From JBBRMW01 sp965246845 (GTDB lineage Bacteria; Chloroflexota; Anaerolineae; Aggregatilineales; UBA2796): 64,000 nt of DNA. The translations under genes were made by a program, and so were the position numbers. The notes below the pieces were generated by a model. The model had not been told where the DNA came from, made no database searches, and was given only the letters and a program-made list of their open reading frames with translations. The stretch spans positions 1-64,000 of the forward strand of contig CBDFFR010000005.1 in assembly GCA_965246845.1 (NCBI GenBank), read 5' to 3'. This document shows positions 26,326 to 36,000 of this stretch, piece by piece (within the stretch, counting starts at the first letter, position 1; every line of letters starts with the position of its first letter).

Positions 26326-28317
26326 TCACTCCGGTTTCGGCGGCGTGCGCGGCAGCCAGAAGCCGACTACGCTCCCGATGCCGACTTCGCTTTGTAGCGT
26401 GACCTGCCCGTGATGCGCGCTGGCGACATAGCGGACCAGCGCCAGCCCCAGCCCCAGCCCATCCACACCGCGCTGTAGAAAATCGGATGTTTGTGTGAAG
26501 TCGCGCCAGATAGCTTCCTGCTTGTCGCGCGCGATGCCACGCCCGGTATCATGCACCTGCAAAGTCGCGTTGTCGTAATCCGCCGCCACTCGAACGATGA
26601 TCGACCCACCTGCCGGAGTTGCCTTGATCGCGTTCTGGACAAGCTGCCAGACCGCCTCTTCGATCAGTTTGGCATCGCATTGAGCAATGATCTTGCCCTC
26701 CGTGCTTTCAAGGCTAAGGTTCAGACTGCGTGAGCGCGCCATCGCTTCGCTGGCACGCATGACACCCTCCATCACAGTCACCAGATCCGCGTCGGCGAGG
26801 GTGAGCGTCCCCTGCTTGCTGACCAGCGCGGCATGTTTCACAAGCTGGTCGATCAGTGTGCGGGTTTGCGCGTGGTTCTGCGTGATCTGCGCGAGCAACG
26901 CCTGTTGATCAGCAGTCAGGTTATCGGTTCCCATGCGCTTGAAGAGGTGCAGCGCGGTTTCCAGCGAGGCGACAGGCGTTTTCAACTCGTGGCTGACCAG
27001 CCCCAGAAAGTTCGATTTGAGGCGGTTCGCCTCTTCAAGCTGTGTATTAGTCGCCCGCAGTTCGCTATTGACCACTTGCAGCTTCTTGTAAACCTGTTTG
27101 AGGTCGTTCGCGTAGATCATCGACTGGCGATGCCTGGCTTCGAGTTCTTCCTGCAACTGCACGTTGAGTGTCGCCGCATTCGCGACCTGGTAAGGTAGCC
27201 GGATTTGAAAGGTCGTGCCTGCCGCACCCGATTTTTCAAGGATGAGATCGCCACCTAACCGATCGACCGCGCGCTTCGCAATCGGCAGCCCGATCCGCAG
27301 CTTGTCGCCGGGTGCAGATGGGTCGCGGTGGGGTGATAGCGCAAAGATCGTATCGCGGTCTTCAAGCGGAATTTGCGGTCCAGTGTCGCTCACGCGGATG
27401 ATCACATCGGCATAATCCGGCAATACATCCAGCCGCAACACGCCACCGGAGCTTACCCCGTCGAGCGCGTTCAGGATAAGCTGCGTAAGCGCCGTCGTGA
27501 GCAGCGCCGGGTTGGTTTGTGTCGGGCGGATCGGCTCCGGTGCGAAGAGCTGTATAATTACCAGTTTGTCATTGGCTAGTGCGTGAAAGGTCGAAAGCAG
27601 GTTGCGTATGTACGCTTCGATATCGATTTCCACGAACGCATCCGGCACGAAATCGCTTTGTGCGAGTTCGGAGAAGCGCAGCAGTTCTATAATCAGGTGT
27701 TCGAGTCGCTGCGCACCTTCACGCAACAGGGTCGCGCGCCGCTGGCGCGCATCCAGGTTATCACGATCATTCGCTATGCTCTCCGCGTATTCGACCACTG
27801 CGGCCAGCGGCGCACGCAGTTCATTCGCCAGCAGGTTGACAAAATCGGTCTTCTGGCGTTCGAGCCGCCGGGCGTGCGTTTGATCCTGAAACAGGATGAC
27901 CCACTGCCGCACGGAGGCTCCATGCAGGGGCGCGAAGGTGGCAGTTAGCGCGCGGTATTCCTGACCTTTCAGGTAGAATTCGACCGTCCCGCTCTCCGCT
28001 TCCGAGGCGCCGAGGCGCGTCACAAGGCCGTTAAACGCTGCATTTTCGACGAGTTCCGCGAGCGCCTGTCCGCGCACATCCGACGCGCCAGGGAACAGCC
28101 GCCGGAAAGCCGGGTTGCCGCGCTCGATCACGAATGCCGCATCCGTGACGACCAGCCCCTGCGGGATGCTTTCCAGCACGGTTTCGAGCATATAGTTGAG
28201 CGCTTCGATCTCGCGTCGCTTGCCCTGTTCGATTGCAAACAGGCGCGCCAAATCCTTGCCATATTGAAGCGCCTGTCGCTGTGCCAGATCGAGCGCCGTT
28301 GCTTCGACCTCGCTCAT
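26326..28317 (-). CDS. Tandem-module sensor kinase: first H-box lacks His (Asn165), second intact (His443)
   Basis: This 663-residue cytosolic protein has an N-terminal helix, a PAS-like domain (about 45-150), then two kinase cores. In core 1 the H-box reads LLANELRAPL, with Asn165 where the phospho-His should be. Its ATPase part keeps an N-box (ILNALDG) and VSDTGPQIP but has an altered ATP lid. A coiled-coil linker (385-435) leads to core 2 with a standard LVSHELKTPV (His443), HDTGRGIA and a GLGLGLALV lid. Core 1 is probably a pseudokinase that senses or gates core 2. The start overlaps the response regulator's stop (ATGA), and it is the third gene of a three-gene operon. It probably phosphorylates that regulator. 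Confidence 0.88.
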   Translation of the reverse strand: MSEVEATALDLAQRQALQYGKDLARLFAIEQGKRREIEALNYMLETVLESIPQGLVVTDAAFVIERGNPAFRRLFPGASDVRGQALAELVENAAFNGLVTRLGASEAESGTVEFYLKGQEYRALTATFAPLHGASVRQWVILFQDQTHARRLERQKTDFVNLLANELRAPLAAVVEYAESIANDRDNLDARQRRATLLREGAQRLEHLIIELLRFSELAQSDFVPDAFVEIDIEAYIRNLLSTFHALANDKLVIIQLFAPEPIRPTQTNPALLTTALTQLILNALDGVSSGGVLRLDVLPDYADVIIRVSDTGPQIPLEDRDTIFALSPHRDPSAPGDKLRIGLPIAKRAVDRLGGDLILEKSGAAGTTFQIRLPYQVANAATLNVQLQEELEARHRQSMIYANDLKQVYKKLQVVNSELRATNTQLEEANRLKSNFLGLVSHELKTPVASLETALHLFKRMGTDNLTADQQALLAQITQNHAQTRTLIDQLVKHAALVSKQGTLTLADADLVTVMEGVMRASEAMARSRSLNLSLESTEGKIIAQCDAKLIEEAVWQLVQNAIKATPAGGSIIVRVAADYDNATLQVHDTGRGIARDKQEAIWRDFTQTSDFLQRGVDGLGLGLALVRYVASAHHGQVTLQSEVGIGSVVGFWLPRTPPKPE

Positions 28318-28682
28318 GATAGCACCCGTTCGACTTTGTTCAGCAAATCGAGCGGGCTGAATGGCTTGACGAAATATTCATCAACGCCCGCCTCGATTCC
28401 CTGCTGCCGGTCCCAATCCTGCCCCTTTGCGGTGAGCATGATGATATAAATGCCGCGCGTGCGCGGATCGGATTTCAAGAGATAGCAAACCCGTATCCCG
28501 TCCACGCTACCGCCCGGCATTTGAATATCGAGCAGCATCAAATCGGGCAGTTCGCGGCGCGCGATAGCGAGCGCCTGATCGCCATTTTCGGCAGAAAGCA
28601 TCCGATAGTCGCCAATTTCGAGCGTGACGGTCACCAGTTCGCGGACTTCCGGCTGGTCATCCACAATCAGAATGGTTTTCAA
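28314..28682 (-). CDS. Single-domain response regulator (CheY-like)
   Basis: The 122-residue product starts at TTG 28682, overlapping the preceding kinase's stop (TTGA), with GGAG 10 nt upstream; an earlier ATG would overlap the kinase gene deeply. It is a bare receiver: acidic pair Asp8/Asp9 (ILIVDDQ), phospho-acceptor Asp52 (LMLLDIQMP), Thr in MLTAKG and Lys in YFVKPF. There is no output domain, so it probably passes phosphate on, for example to the N-terminal or other partner kinases, or acts through protein contacts. It sits between two kinase genes with overlaps on both sides. Confidence 0.93.
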   Translation of the reverse strand: MKTILIVDDQPEVRELVTVTLEIGDYRMLSAENGDQALAIARRELPDLMLLDIQMPGGSVDGIRVCYLLKSDPRTRGIYIIMLTAKGQDWDRQQGIEAGVDEYFVKPFSPLDLLNKVERVLS

Positions 28683-30811
28683 AGTGAAGTTTCTCCGATA
28701 GCCTGCGCACTGCACGGCAGAGTGAAATAGAACGAGGTCCCGACCTGCGAGGTGCTTTCGAGCCAAATCTGACCACCGTGCAAGTCCACGATCAATTTGC
28801 TAATTGAAAGCCCCAGACCGGTCCCGCTGATCGCGATGTTGGAGGCATCTGCACGGTAGAATTTCTGGAAGATGTGCTGCTGCTGTTCCGGCGTGAGGCC
28901 AATCCCCTGATCGCGAACTTCGATTTGTACAGTATCCGTAAGGCAGGTCAACGCGAGGACGACCGCGCCGCCCTGTGGCGAATATTTGACCGCATTGGAG
29001 ATCAGGTTTTTTATGACCTGACCAATCCGCAGCGGGTCAGCGCTGACGATAGCGCACGCGCTGTCAGCCTCGACGCGGAGCTGGTGGCGTGGCGCATTTT
29101 CCGCGAACACGGCGACCGCATCTTCAACCAGCTTTATAAGATCGACGTCTACCTTCTCCAGCGTCAGGTTGCCCTTCGCCTCCAGACGCGAAATATCGAG
29201 CAGGTCATCGATGATTTTGCCAAGCTGTTCAGCCTGCGTGTTGATCATGTGCAGGTAGCGCCCCGCGCGTGCTGAATCCAGTTCGCGTGTGATTAAAATC
29301 TCGCTAAAACCGCGAATGCTGGTCAGCGGCGTTCGCAGTTCGTGCGCTGCCGTCGAGAGAAAATCCGTCTTGAGACGGTTCAGGGCGTGCAGCTCGTGTT
29401 CGGCGTGCTTGCGCTCCGTGATGTCCCGAATGGCGAAGACCATCCCGCGCAGTGTACCGTCGTCGGCAAGGAGTATATTGCACAATGCTTCCAGCCAGAT
29501 GCACGATCCATCCTCGCGAATGTAGCGGTATTCGGCCACACCGTCGGATTGGATACGGTCTCGCATACCATCCAAATCTTCGGGATGCACGTTCGCAAAA
29601 ATGGGCTGTCCAATCAGGCTTTCGGGCGTGTGGCTGAGGACAGTCCAGCACGACGGGCTGGCAAAATCGATGATACCTTCCGGTGTGGTTTTGACCACCA
29701 CATCGAGCATCGCGTCCGTGATCTCGCGCAGTTGCTGCTCACGGTCGCGCAACGTCTGCCCGGTCCGGCGATGTTCAAGCGTGTTCGCGAAAATCGCGGT
29801 TGTCATGCGCAGCAGCGGTATGCTATCCTCCGTCCACACCTTTTCAGCGGGACCGCTTTCGAGGCTCAGAAACCCGGAAAAGACGTTGTTATAGACGAGC
29901 GGAATAGCGATGATCGTCTTGCTGCCGCCCGCGCCGAAAAATTCTGCTTCCGCGCGGGCCTGCGCCGGGAGTTGTTCGACGTTGGGGATGATCACGTCCT
30001 CGAAACGCGCCAGCTTCCCGACCAGCCACGGAAACGCACCGAAGGGCATCGTGTGCTGCGTAGTGCTATGCGGTGCGCTGCTTTTGGCGCGCCATTCGTA
30101 AGTCAGGTGCATCGCCAAACGGTCTTCCGCGACGAGGTAAATAGCACTACGCGCCACCTGCGTGAACAGGCCGATCACACCCAGTGCTTCGTTGATGCTC
30201 TCATCCACTTTTTGCGGATGAATGTTGATGAAATGCGTCGAAATCGTGGTGATCAGGTTCTCGAAATCGATACGTTCCTTGAGCGCGTCTTCCATAAGCC
30301 TACGGACCTGCACTTCCTGTTGCAAAGCCTGATTAGTTACCGTCAATTCGACGGTGCGTTGCTCGACCAGCCCTTCCAGTTGGACTTTGCGGTCGCGCAA
30401 GACTTCTTCGGCACGCTTCCACTGGATTAGGCGCTTGAGCCGCTGAGACAGCTCCATCCATTGAATAGGCTTCCGCACAAAATCAATCGCGCCAGAAGCA
30501 AACGCCTGTTCGATACTTTTAAGATCATAGGCTGCCGTGAGGACAACAATTGGCGTAATATCCCCACCGGGTAGCTCGATCAAACGCCTGCAAGTCTCGA
30601 AGCCGTCCATCCCGCCGAGCATCAGGTCGAGCAGCACCAGCGCGGGCGCGTGGCGCTCGAACTCCGCGAGTGCTTTCTCGCCGCTAGCTGCCTCGACAAC
30701 AGCGTAGTTTTCGCGCTCAAGCTGCATTCGCATCAGGCGGCGGATCGGTCCGTCGTCGTCGACGACCAGAATGGTATAGGTTTGCGATGCGATGGCAGAA
30801 TTGGCGAGCAT
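28679..30811 (-). CDS. Receiver-GAF-PAS hybrid sensor histidine kinase
   Basis: This 710-residue soluble protein begins with a receiver (Asp62 in LVLLDLMLGG, Lys in VRKPIQ). A coiled coil follows to about 165, then a GAF domain (about 180-345, SAIYLVAEDRLAMHL...AIPLVYNNVFSGFLSLE), a PAS domain (about 360-480, ITDAMLDVVVKTTPEGIIDFASPS), a HisKA with phospho-acceptor His490 in TAAHELRTPL, and a HATPase with NLISNAVKYS, DQGIGL and SGTGLGLSIS. All catalytic residues are present. The leading receiver suggests that it is itself a target of another kinase. It heads the operon with the response regulator and the tandem kinase and has a candidate promoter at 30839-30868. Confidence 0.93.
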   Translation of the reverse strand: MLANSAIASQTYTILVVDDDGPIRRLMRMQLERENYAVVEAASGEKALAEFERHAPALVLLDLMLGGMDGFETCRRLIELPGGDITPIVVLTAAYDLKSIEQAFASGAIDFVRKPIQWMELSQRLKRLIQWKRAEEVLRDRKVQLEGLVEQRTVELTVTNQALQQEVQVRRLMEDALKERIDFENLITTISTHFINIHPQKVDESINEALGVIGLFTQVARSAIYLVAEDRLAMHLTYEWRAKSSAPHSTTQHTMPFGAFPWLVGKLARFEDVIIPNVEQLPAQARAEAEFFGAGGSKTIIAIPLVYNNVFSGFLSLESGPAEKVWTEDSIPLLRMTTAIFANTLEHRRTGQTLRDREQQLREITDAMLDVVVKTTPEGIIDFASPSCWTVLSHTPESLIGQPIFANVHPEDLDGMRDRIQSDGVAEYRYIREDGSCIWLEALCNILLADDGTLRGMVFAIRDITERKHAEHELHALNRLKTDFLSTAAHELRTPLTSIRGFSEILITRELDSARAGRYLHMINTQAEQLGKIIDDLLDISRLEAKGNLTLEKVDVDLIKLVEDAVAVFAENAPRHQLRVEADSACAIVSADPLRIGQVIKNLISNAVKYSPQGGAVVLALTCLTDTVQIEVRDQGIGLTPEQQQHIFQKFYRADASNIAISGTGLGLSISKLIVDLHGGQIWLESTSQVGTSFYFTLPCSAQAIGETSL

Positions 30812-30838
30812 AGCTATTCCAAGTGCGTCTATGCTGCC

Positions 30839-30868
30839 AGTATAGTATTAAGACAGACTAAAAAACAA
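30839..30868 (-). promoter_or_regulatory. Candidate promoter of the kinase operon
   Basis: On the minus strand TTGTTT (30868-30863) and TATACT (30844-30839) are 18 nt apart, 27 nt before the start codon at 30811. A second possible -10, TATAAT, lies farther upstream near 30890. The region 30840-30900 is markedly AT-rich against its surroundings. Confidence 0.4.
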
Positions 30869-30944
30869 TCGTTGGCAAGATTATATTATACTTTTGTGAC
30901 AACGCTCCGCTAAAGGTTGTATGGTGAACAAGGGTGCAGCGGAC

Positions 30945-31053
30945 GGCAAGATTGCGTTCCCCCCGCCATAAATCCCTCCCCACAAGGCGAGGGACTTCCA
31001 GACGAATGGCTCCCCTTCCCGCGTTCTGGGGTAAGGGGCCGGGGGATGGGGGT
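30945..31053. repeat. GC-rich repeat-like spacer between two operons
   Basis: The stretch has alternating purine/pyrimidine blocks (CTCCCCTTCCC... GGGGTAAGGGGCCGGGGG) that can fold, with CCCCTTCCC and GGGGTAAGGGG arms around GCGTTCTG. It looks like a dispersed repeat. It separates the 3' end of the LysM gene from the kinase operon promoter. No gene is visible in it. Confidence 0.4.
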
Positions 31054-31075
31054 CACTGCGTAACGTCGAAGAATT

Positions 31076-33019
31076 TCAATTGAACCGCACGCGCACTACG
31101 CACGGCTGTACCGGATAGTTGCCCGTCTGGTCGATCACGAACAGCGCGATGTCGTAGATGCCGGAAGGGAACGCCTTGCTGTTCAATTCGCCAAGAGTTG
31201 CATCCTGCACAACAGGCTGCCGCCCGGTGAAGAACGTGACATAGCTGCCGGAGCCGTAGGGCTTCACTTCCAGCTTGTAGAAATTGAAATTGGGGATCGT
31301 CGCGACGCCGCGTATAGTGAATCCGCCGCTGAACGTCGAACCGGAGATAGGCGCGGAGATGCGTACCCCCGGAGCGTTGCACGCGGCAGGCGCAAGAATG
31401 GAAACGGGGTTGGTCGCCTGCTGCCCCGGTGCGAGCGTGGCAGGGGTAGCGCGCGGTGCGAGCGCCCCCGGCGGCACGTAAATCACCTGCCCGGCGCGGA
31501 TCGCGTTCGGGTTTTCGATGCAGTTGGCGGCGGCCAAATCTGCGAGCGACACGCCCGCGCGCACCGCAATCGAATAGAGCGTATCGCCCTGCTGCACCGT
31601 ATACGGCACAAAACCATAGCGGATCGCGCATTGTGTGGGGATGAAGAGCGTCGGCACAGGCGTTTCCGACCCGGTGAGCGTGGGCAACGCGAGGTTCGGA
31701 ATCGTCGGTAGCGGGGTCCAGGTGGCGGTCGGCGTCTCAGTCGGCGTGTTCGTGATGGTGGCGGTATTCGTTACGCTGGGCGTGTACGTTTGCGTCGGTG
31801 TGAATGTATTCGTCGCTGTGAATGTCGGCGTAAATGTTGCTGTGTAGGTAGCCGTACTCGTCGGCGTCGCGCTCGGTGTAATTGTCGCAGTCGGTGTAGG
31901 GGTCGGAGCAAGCAACGCAGCAAGCGCACGGATGGTCGAGCCAATTACCGATGAGGATGGCTTGGATGGCAGCAGCGCAAGCGTCGGGTATGGCGTCAGG
32001 GTGGGCGTACTGGTGGCGGTTGGCGGGACGGCAGTATAGGTTGCAGTCTGTGTCGCGCTTGGAGGTAAAGGCGTATTCGTTACGGTCGGCGGCACAGGGG
32101 TCAGTGTCGGTGGGATGCGCGTATTTGTCGCAGTCGGCGGGATTGGCGTCAACGTGGGAGGGACAGGCGAATTGGTTGCCGTCGGTGGAATGCGCGTATT
32201 CGTCGCGGTCGGTGGCACAGGTGTTAGCGTTGGCGGGATGCGCGTTGCAGTATTAGTGCGTGTCGGCAACGGCGTATTCGTCAGGGATGCAGTCGCCGTT
32301 GAGGTTGCGATCGGTGAGAGCGAGGTTACCAGCGCACGAATAGTCGTCCCGATGGGAGAGGTCGCGCCGCCTGAAATGAACACGAGCGTCGGGTATGGGG
32401 TCGGCGGTAAGAGCGTATTCGTGACAGTCGGCGGCGCGGGTGTGTTCGTTGCCGTCGGAGGGACAGGTGTATTCGTCAAGGTCGGTTGTGGTGTGACGGT
32501 TGGTGTCAGCGGCGCGACGGTACTTGTCGGGCGCGGCGTCACGGTCGGCGGCACAGCAGTCGGGGTGGACGACGGCGGGCGCGCGGTATTTGTCGAAGTT
32601 GGCGCATCAGTCGGAATGGCGCTCGCGACCTGCGCAACGACGGTTGGAACCAGAGTCGGCGGAATAGCGGTTGGCTGCGGAGTGCGCGAGGCAGGCAGCG
32701 CGCTCGTCGTGATGAGGACCACCGCCGCCCCCGACGCGGTATTGACGGTAGGCGTAATCAACGGTGCAAGCGTGCGCTCCGGCGGCACGCTGATCGTAAC
32801 CGGGAGCAGCGTCGCGATAGATGTAGCACTGCCGGGCAGCGCGCTCGGTACAAAGATCGTGGGTCCACCCAGCGCGACACTTACGCTTGTTACGGTCGGC
32901 GTGATCGCGCCGGGGACGCGCCCCGCTGATAGCACCGCAGCGGCGACAATGGCGAGGATGAGCATCCCCGTAGCCAGCACCGCGACCGTCATTTCTTCCG
33001 TCCGTATACTACGACGCAT
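31076..33019 (-). CDS. LysM-domain surface protein with very long Pro/Thr-rich stalk
   Basis: This 647-residue protein has an N-terminal membrane helix or uncleaved signal (TVAVLATGMLILAIVAAAVLSAG, about 10-32). A stalk of about 420 residues follows, made of repeats such as TNTPVPPTAT and PPTLTPIPPTA. It carries one LysM domain (about 468-516, YTVQQGDTLYSIAVRAGVSLADLAAANCIENPNAIRAGQVIYVPPG) that should bind peptidoglycan or chitin-like glycans, and a C-terminal Ig-like domain (about 550-647, VRISAPISGSTFSGGFTIRGV). The start overlaps the stop of the preceding large kinase-like gene by 11 nt. This coupling suggests the two function together, perhaps linking a wall signal to the membrane kinase. 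Confidence 0.85.
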   Translation of the reverse strand: MRRSIRTEEMTVAVLATGMLILAIVAAAVLSAGRVPGAITPTVTSVSVALGGPTIFVPSALPGSATSIATLLPVTISVPPERTLAPLITPTVNTASGAAVVLITTSALPASRTPQPTAIPPTLVPTVVAQVASAIPTDAPTSTNTARPPSSTPTAVPPTVTPRPTSTVAPLTPTVTPQPTLTNTPVPPTATNTPAPPTVTNTLLPPTPYPTLVFISGGATSPIGTTIRALVTSLSPIATSTATASLTNTPLPTRTNTATRIPPTLTPVPPTATNTRIPPTATNSPVPPTLTPIPPTATNTRIPPTLTPVPPTVTNTPLPPSATQTATYTAVPPTATSTPTLTPYPTLALLPSKPSSSVIGSTIRALAALLAPTPTPTATITPSATPTSTATYTATFTPTFTATNTFTPTQTYTPSVTNTATITNTPTETPTATWTPLPTIPNLALPTLTGSETPVPTLFIPTQCAIRYGFVPYTVQQGDTLYSIAVRAGVSLADLAAANCIENPNAIRAGQVIYVPPGALAPRATPATLAPGQQATNPVSILAPAACNAPGVRISAPISGSTFSGGFTIRGVATIPNFNFYKLEVKPYGSGSYVTFFTGRQPVVQDATLGELNSKAFPSGIYDIALFVIDQTGNYPVQPCVVRVRFN

Positions 33020-36000
33020 AATTCACCTCTGCGCTAACAACCGTCTCTCGCACCGTAAAAGGAAGCGCCAGGCGGAATGTACTTCCGGCTCCCGGCGCGC
33101 TTTGCAACCAGATACGCCCGCCGTGCATCTCGACCAGCGCCCGCGCGATGCTGAGGCCGACGCCTGTGTCGCCCAAGCCCTGAATGAGCGGGTTATCAGC
33201 ACGATACAACCGCGAAAAGACGCGCGGCTGGTCTTCCGGTGCGATGCCCGCGCCCGTATCACGAATGGCAATCAGCAGCCCGTCGAAACTCTCCTGTTTG
33301 TCACTGGTTTTGCCGGGACGCGGTGGCAGGGTATAGCCTTCGACCTGCGAGGCCGCGATCCCGACCTCGCCATCGGTCGGCGACGCGAGATAGGCATTCG
33401 AGAGCAGTTGCACGATCACCTGTTGTAGCGCGTCGCGGTCGCCGTTCAGCGTGTGCAGGTCCTCCGGCACATCGATCTTGAGTGTGATGCCCTTCTCGCG
33501 GAACTGCGTGCGCGTGGCGGTTATCGCGTCATCGATCACTTCCACCATATCGACGGGCGCGGGGTCGAGATGCAGCGACCCGGTATCGAGCGCCGTGACC
33601 TTGATGAAATCTTCGAGCAGGTTGCCGAGGCGGTCCACATTTGCGCGCACGCGCTGCATGAACTGGCGCTGCAACACACCGAGAATACCGACCGATTCAC
33701 CAAGCATCAGGTCCACATAGCCGACAATGCTGGACATAGGCGTGCGCAGTTCCTGCGCGATTGAGAGCATCACCTCTGCTTGCGAGGCATCCATGCCCGC
33801 GCTGTCCGGGACGGGGATCGAGCGCTCCAATTGCTGCCGCAGCGTTTGCACGTTCGTGTTGAGCGTATCGACCTGAGCTTGTGCGCGGGCGAGTTTGCCT
33901 TCCAGCTCGCTGCGCTCGCCCGTCAGTTCATCGATCATCGTCTTGAGCGTGCCGACACCATCCGCGCCGAGCCGCTGCAACATCTCGCGGCTGCCACTCG
34001 CGGCGGCTTCGATCTGGTCGCGTTCGGTCGTCGTCAACGCTTGCGCAGCGGCCAGACGGTCGCGTTCCTTCTCGGCGACGGCGCGCGCTTCCAGCACCCG
34101 CGCGAGTTCACCCTGCAAGCGGTTCCGCTCGAAGACGGCTTCCTGCATATCGGCGCGCAGCGATTCGGCTTCCGCGATGAACTGCGCGCGTTCGTTCTGC
34201 CAGCGTTCGCTATCCCCCTGCTGGCTGCCAAGCGCCTGCCGGAACTGGTCACGCTGCATCATCAGCGCTTCGCGATCCCCCGCAAGGCGGCGCAACGCAG
34301 ATTCCATTGCGGACATTTTCGTTTCGCGTTCGGCTTCGGCGGCGATCTGATCGCTTAATTTGCGGCGCTCCTCGATCAATACTTCGCGATCTTGCAGCGC
34401 CCGCTCCGCGACTATTTTATAATGCGCGCGCTCTTCGGTCAGCTTGCCGAGCATTTGCGCCAGCCCCGCCGGACCTTCGATACCGAGTGCCTTGAGCTGC
34501 GCGCCGACTTCGGAAAGCTGCCCGGCAAGATGATCGCGGTCGTGTTGCAGCCGCGCCTTTTCCTCGCTCAGGTTGGTCAGCACTTTGCGCAGCACGGCGG
34601 GCGGCGGGACGTTTGCGCCGCGCTTGCGAATTTCTTCAAGCTGCGTCTCAAGCTGCGTCTTCTGGTTTTGCAAGTCGTCGCGGTCCTGCCGCAGGACATC
34701 GACCATCGTTTCGTAAACTTCCACGTCGTCACGCGCAGTCATGCTCACGATGCGCGTCTGTGCTTCCTGCAAGGCCTGCGCCAGCCGTTCGCGCTCGCTC
34801 GCAAGCTGCGCCCGTTCGAGTGCCAGTGCCTCGATTTTCTCCGTGATCGAATTGCCCTCGAAATCGTCCCCGGAGAGGTCTGCAAGGCGGCTGCGCTCGT
34901 AGTCAAGTTCGATTTGCAATTCGCGGACGTGGTTGTTCAAATCGGCTATCTGACCGCGCGACTCTTCGAGGGTCGTTTGAATTTCAGCGCGCAGGGTCGG
35001 CGTGGGTTCATAATTTTCGTGGTTGACTGCCGCTTCGATGGCGCGTGCGTTCGCCGCGTGCTGCTCCTGCTGCGCCGCTCTGCCCAGCGTGAGCAGCCGC
35101 GCCGCAATCGGCGCAATCGCGGTGAGCAGGTTGCGCTCGACCTCGCGCAGTTCGCGCTGTGTATAAGGCAGCGCGACGACCATCGCCGCGACGGGTTTGC
35201 CATCCTTCACCAGCGCCTGATAATAGGCCGGACCGATTTTTTGTATATCGAGCCGGGTATACAGGTCCACTAAATCGGGCAGACCACGCTCGGCTTTGAG
35301 GGCGCGCTGGTCACGCGCTTCGAGTGCCGCAACGAGCGCGGGCTGATCGGCAAATTTCAACGCAAGCGCGGCAATCGGGCGCGCGTTGACGGCATCCCAC
35401 GCGGCGGCTACATCCGCAAATTCGGCATCGGTGACATCGAGCAGCGCGACCACATCCGCCTTGAGCGCATCTGCCGCCGCCCGCACGATTTGCGCGGGAA
35501 GGTCCGCCGGGTTGTCGCTGGTGGTCATATCCCCGAAGGCTTTCAGAACGGCGACCGCTTCCCGGCTGTCACTGCCATTGCCATTCGGTAACTGGGTGGA
35601 AGGCAACACGCGCGCCCGTGCTGCGCCTTCTTCCGCAAGCAATGCCAGCCGTGAGACGACGAAGCGGTAAATGATGACCGTCCAGAGTGCCATCGCGACC
35701 AAAAACGCGAGCCGCACCGCGCCGGAAATGTCACCGGTGAGCAGGCCGCCGCGCGCGAGCAGCAAAGTCGCGCTATGGCCGACGCCCAGCATCAGGAAAA
35801 ACACCGCCTTGAGCGGCAGATCGACTACGCGCCGCGCCCGCCCGAAGAGCAGCAGCAGCCCGACCACACACCCGACCACCGAGGCGACACCCCACGCCGT
35901 CCCGACCGCCGCGCCCAGAAAGCCGCTCGCCTGCGGCGCGGGTCCCCACGCGAGGAGCGTCATGATCAGGACAGCTCCCGTCAGCGCGGCCAGGACGCTG

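Noticed and set aside
29342..30430. 362-codon plus-strand frame within the hybrid kinase gene
   Set aside because: It is antisense to a complete kinase with all motifs and has no domain of its own.
31700..32700. Short direct repeats that might look like a CRISPR array
   Set aside because: They are degenerate codon-level repeats of the Pro/Thr stalk and lack constant repeats, unique spacers and cas genes.
32115..33428. Plus-strand Val/Gly-rich frame with a repeating VFVAVGGTGV pattern
   Set aside because: This is the antisense reading of the Pro/Thr-rich stalk of the LysM gene, so the repeats are a mirror of that stalk.
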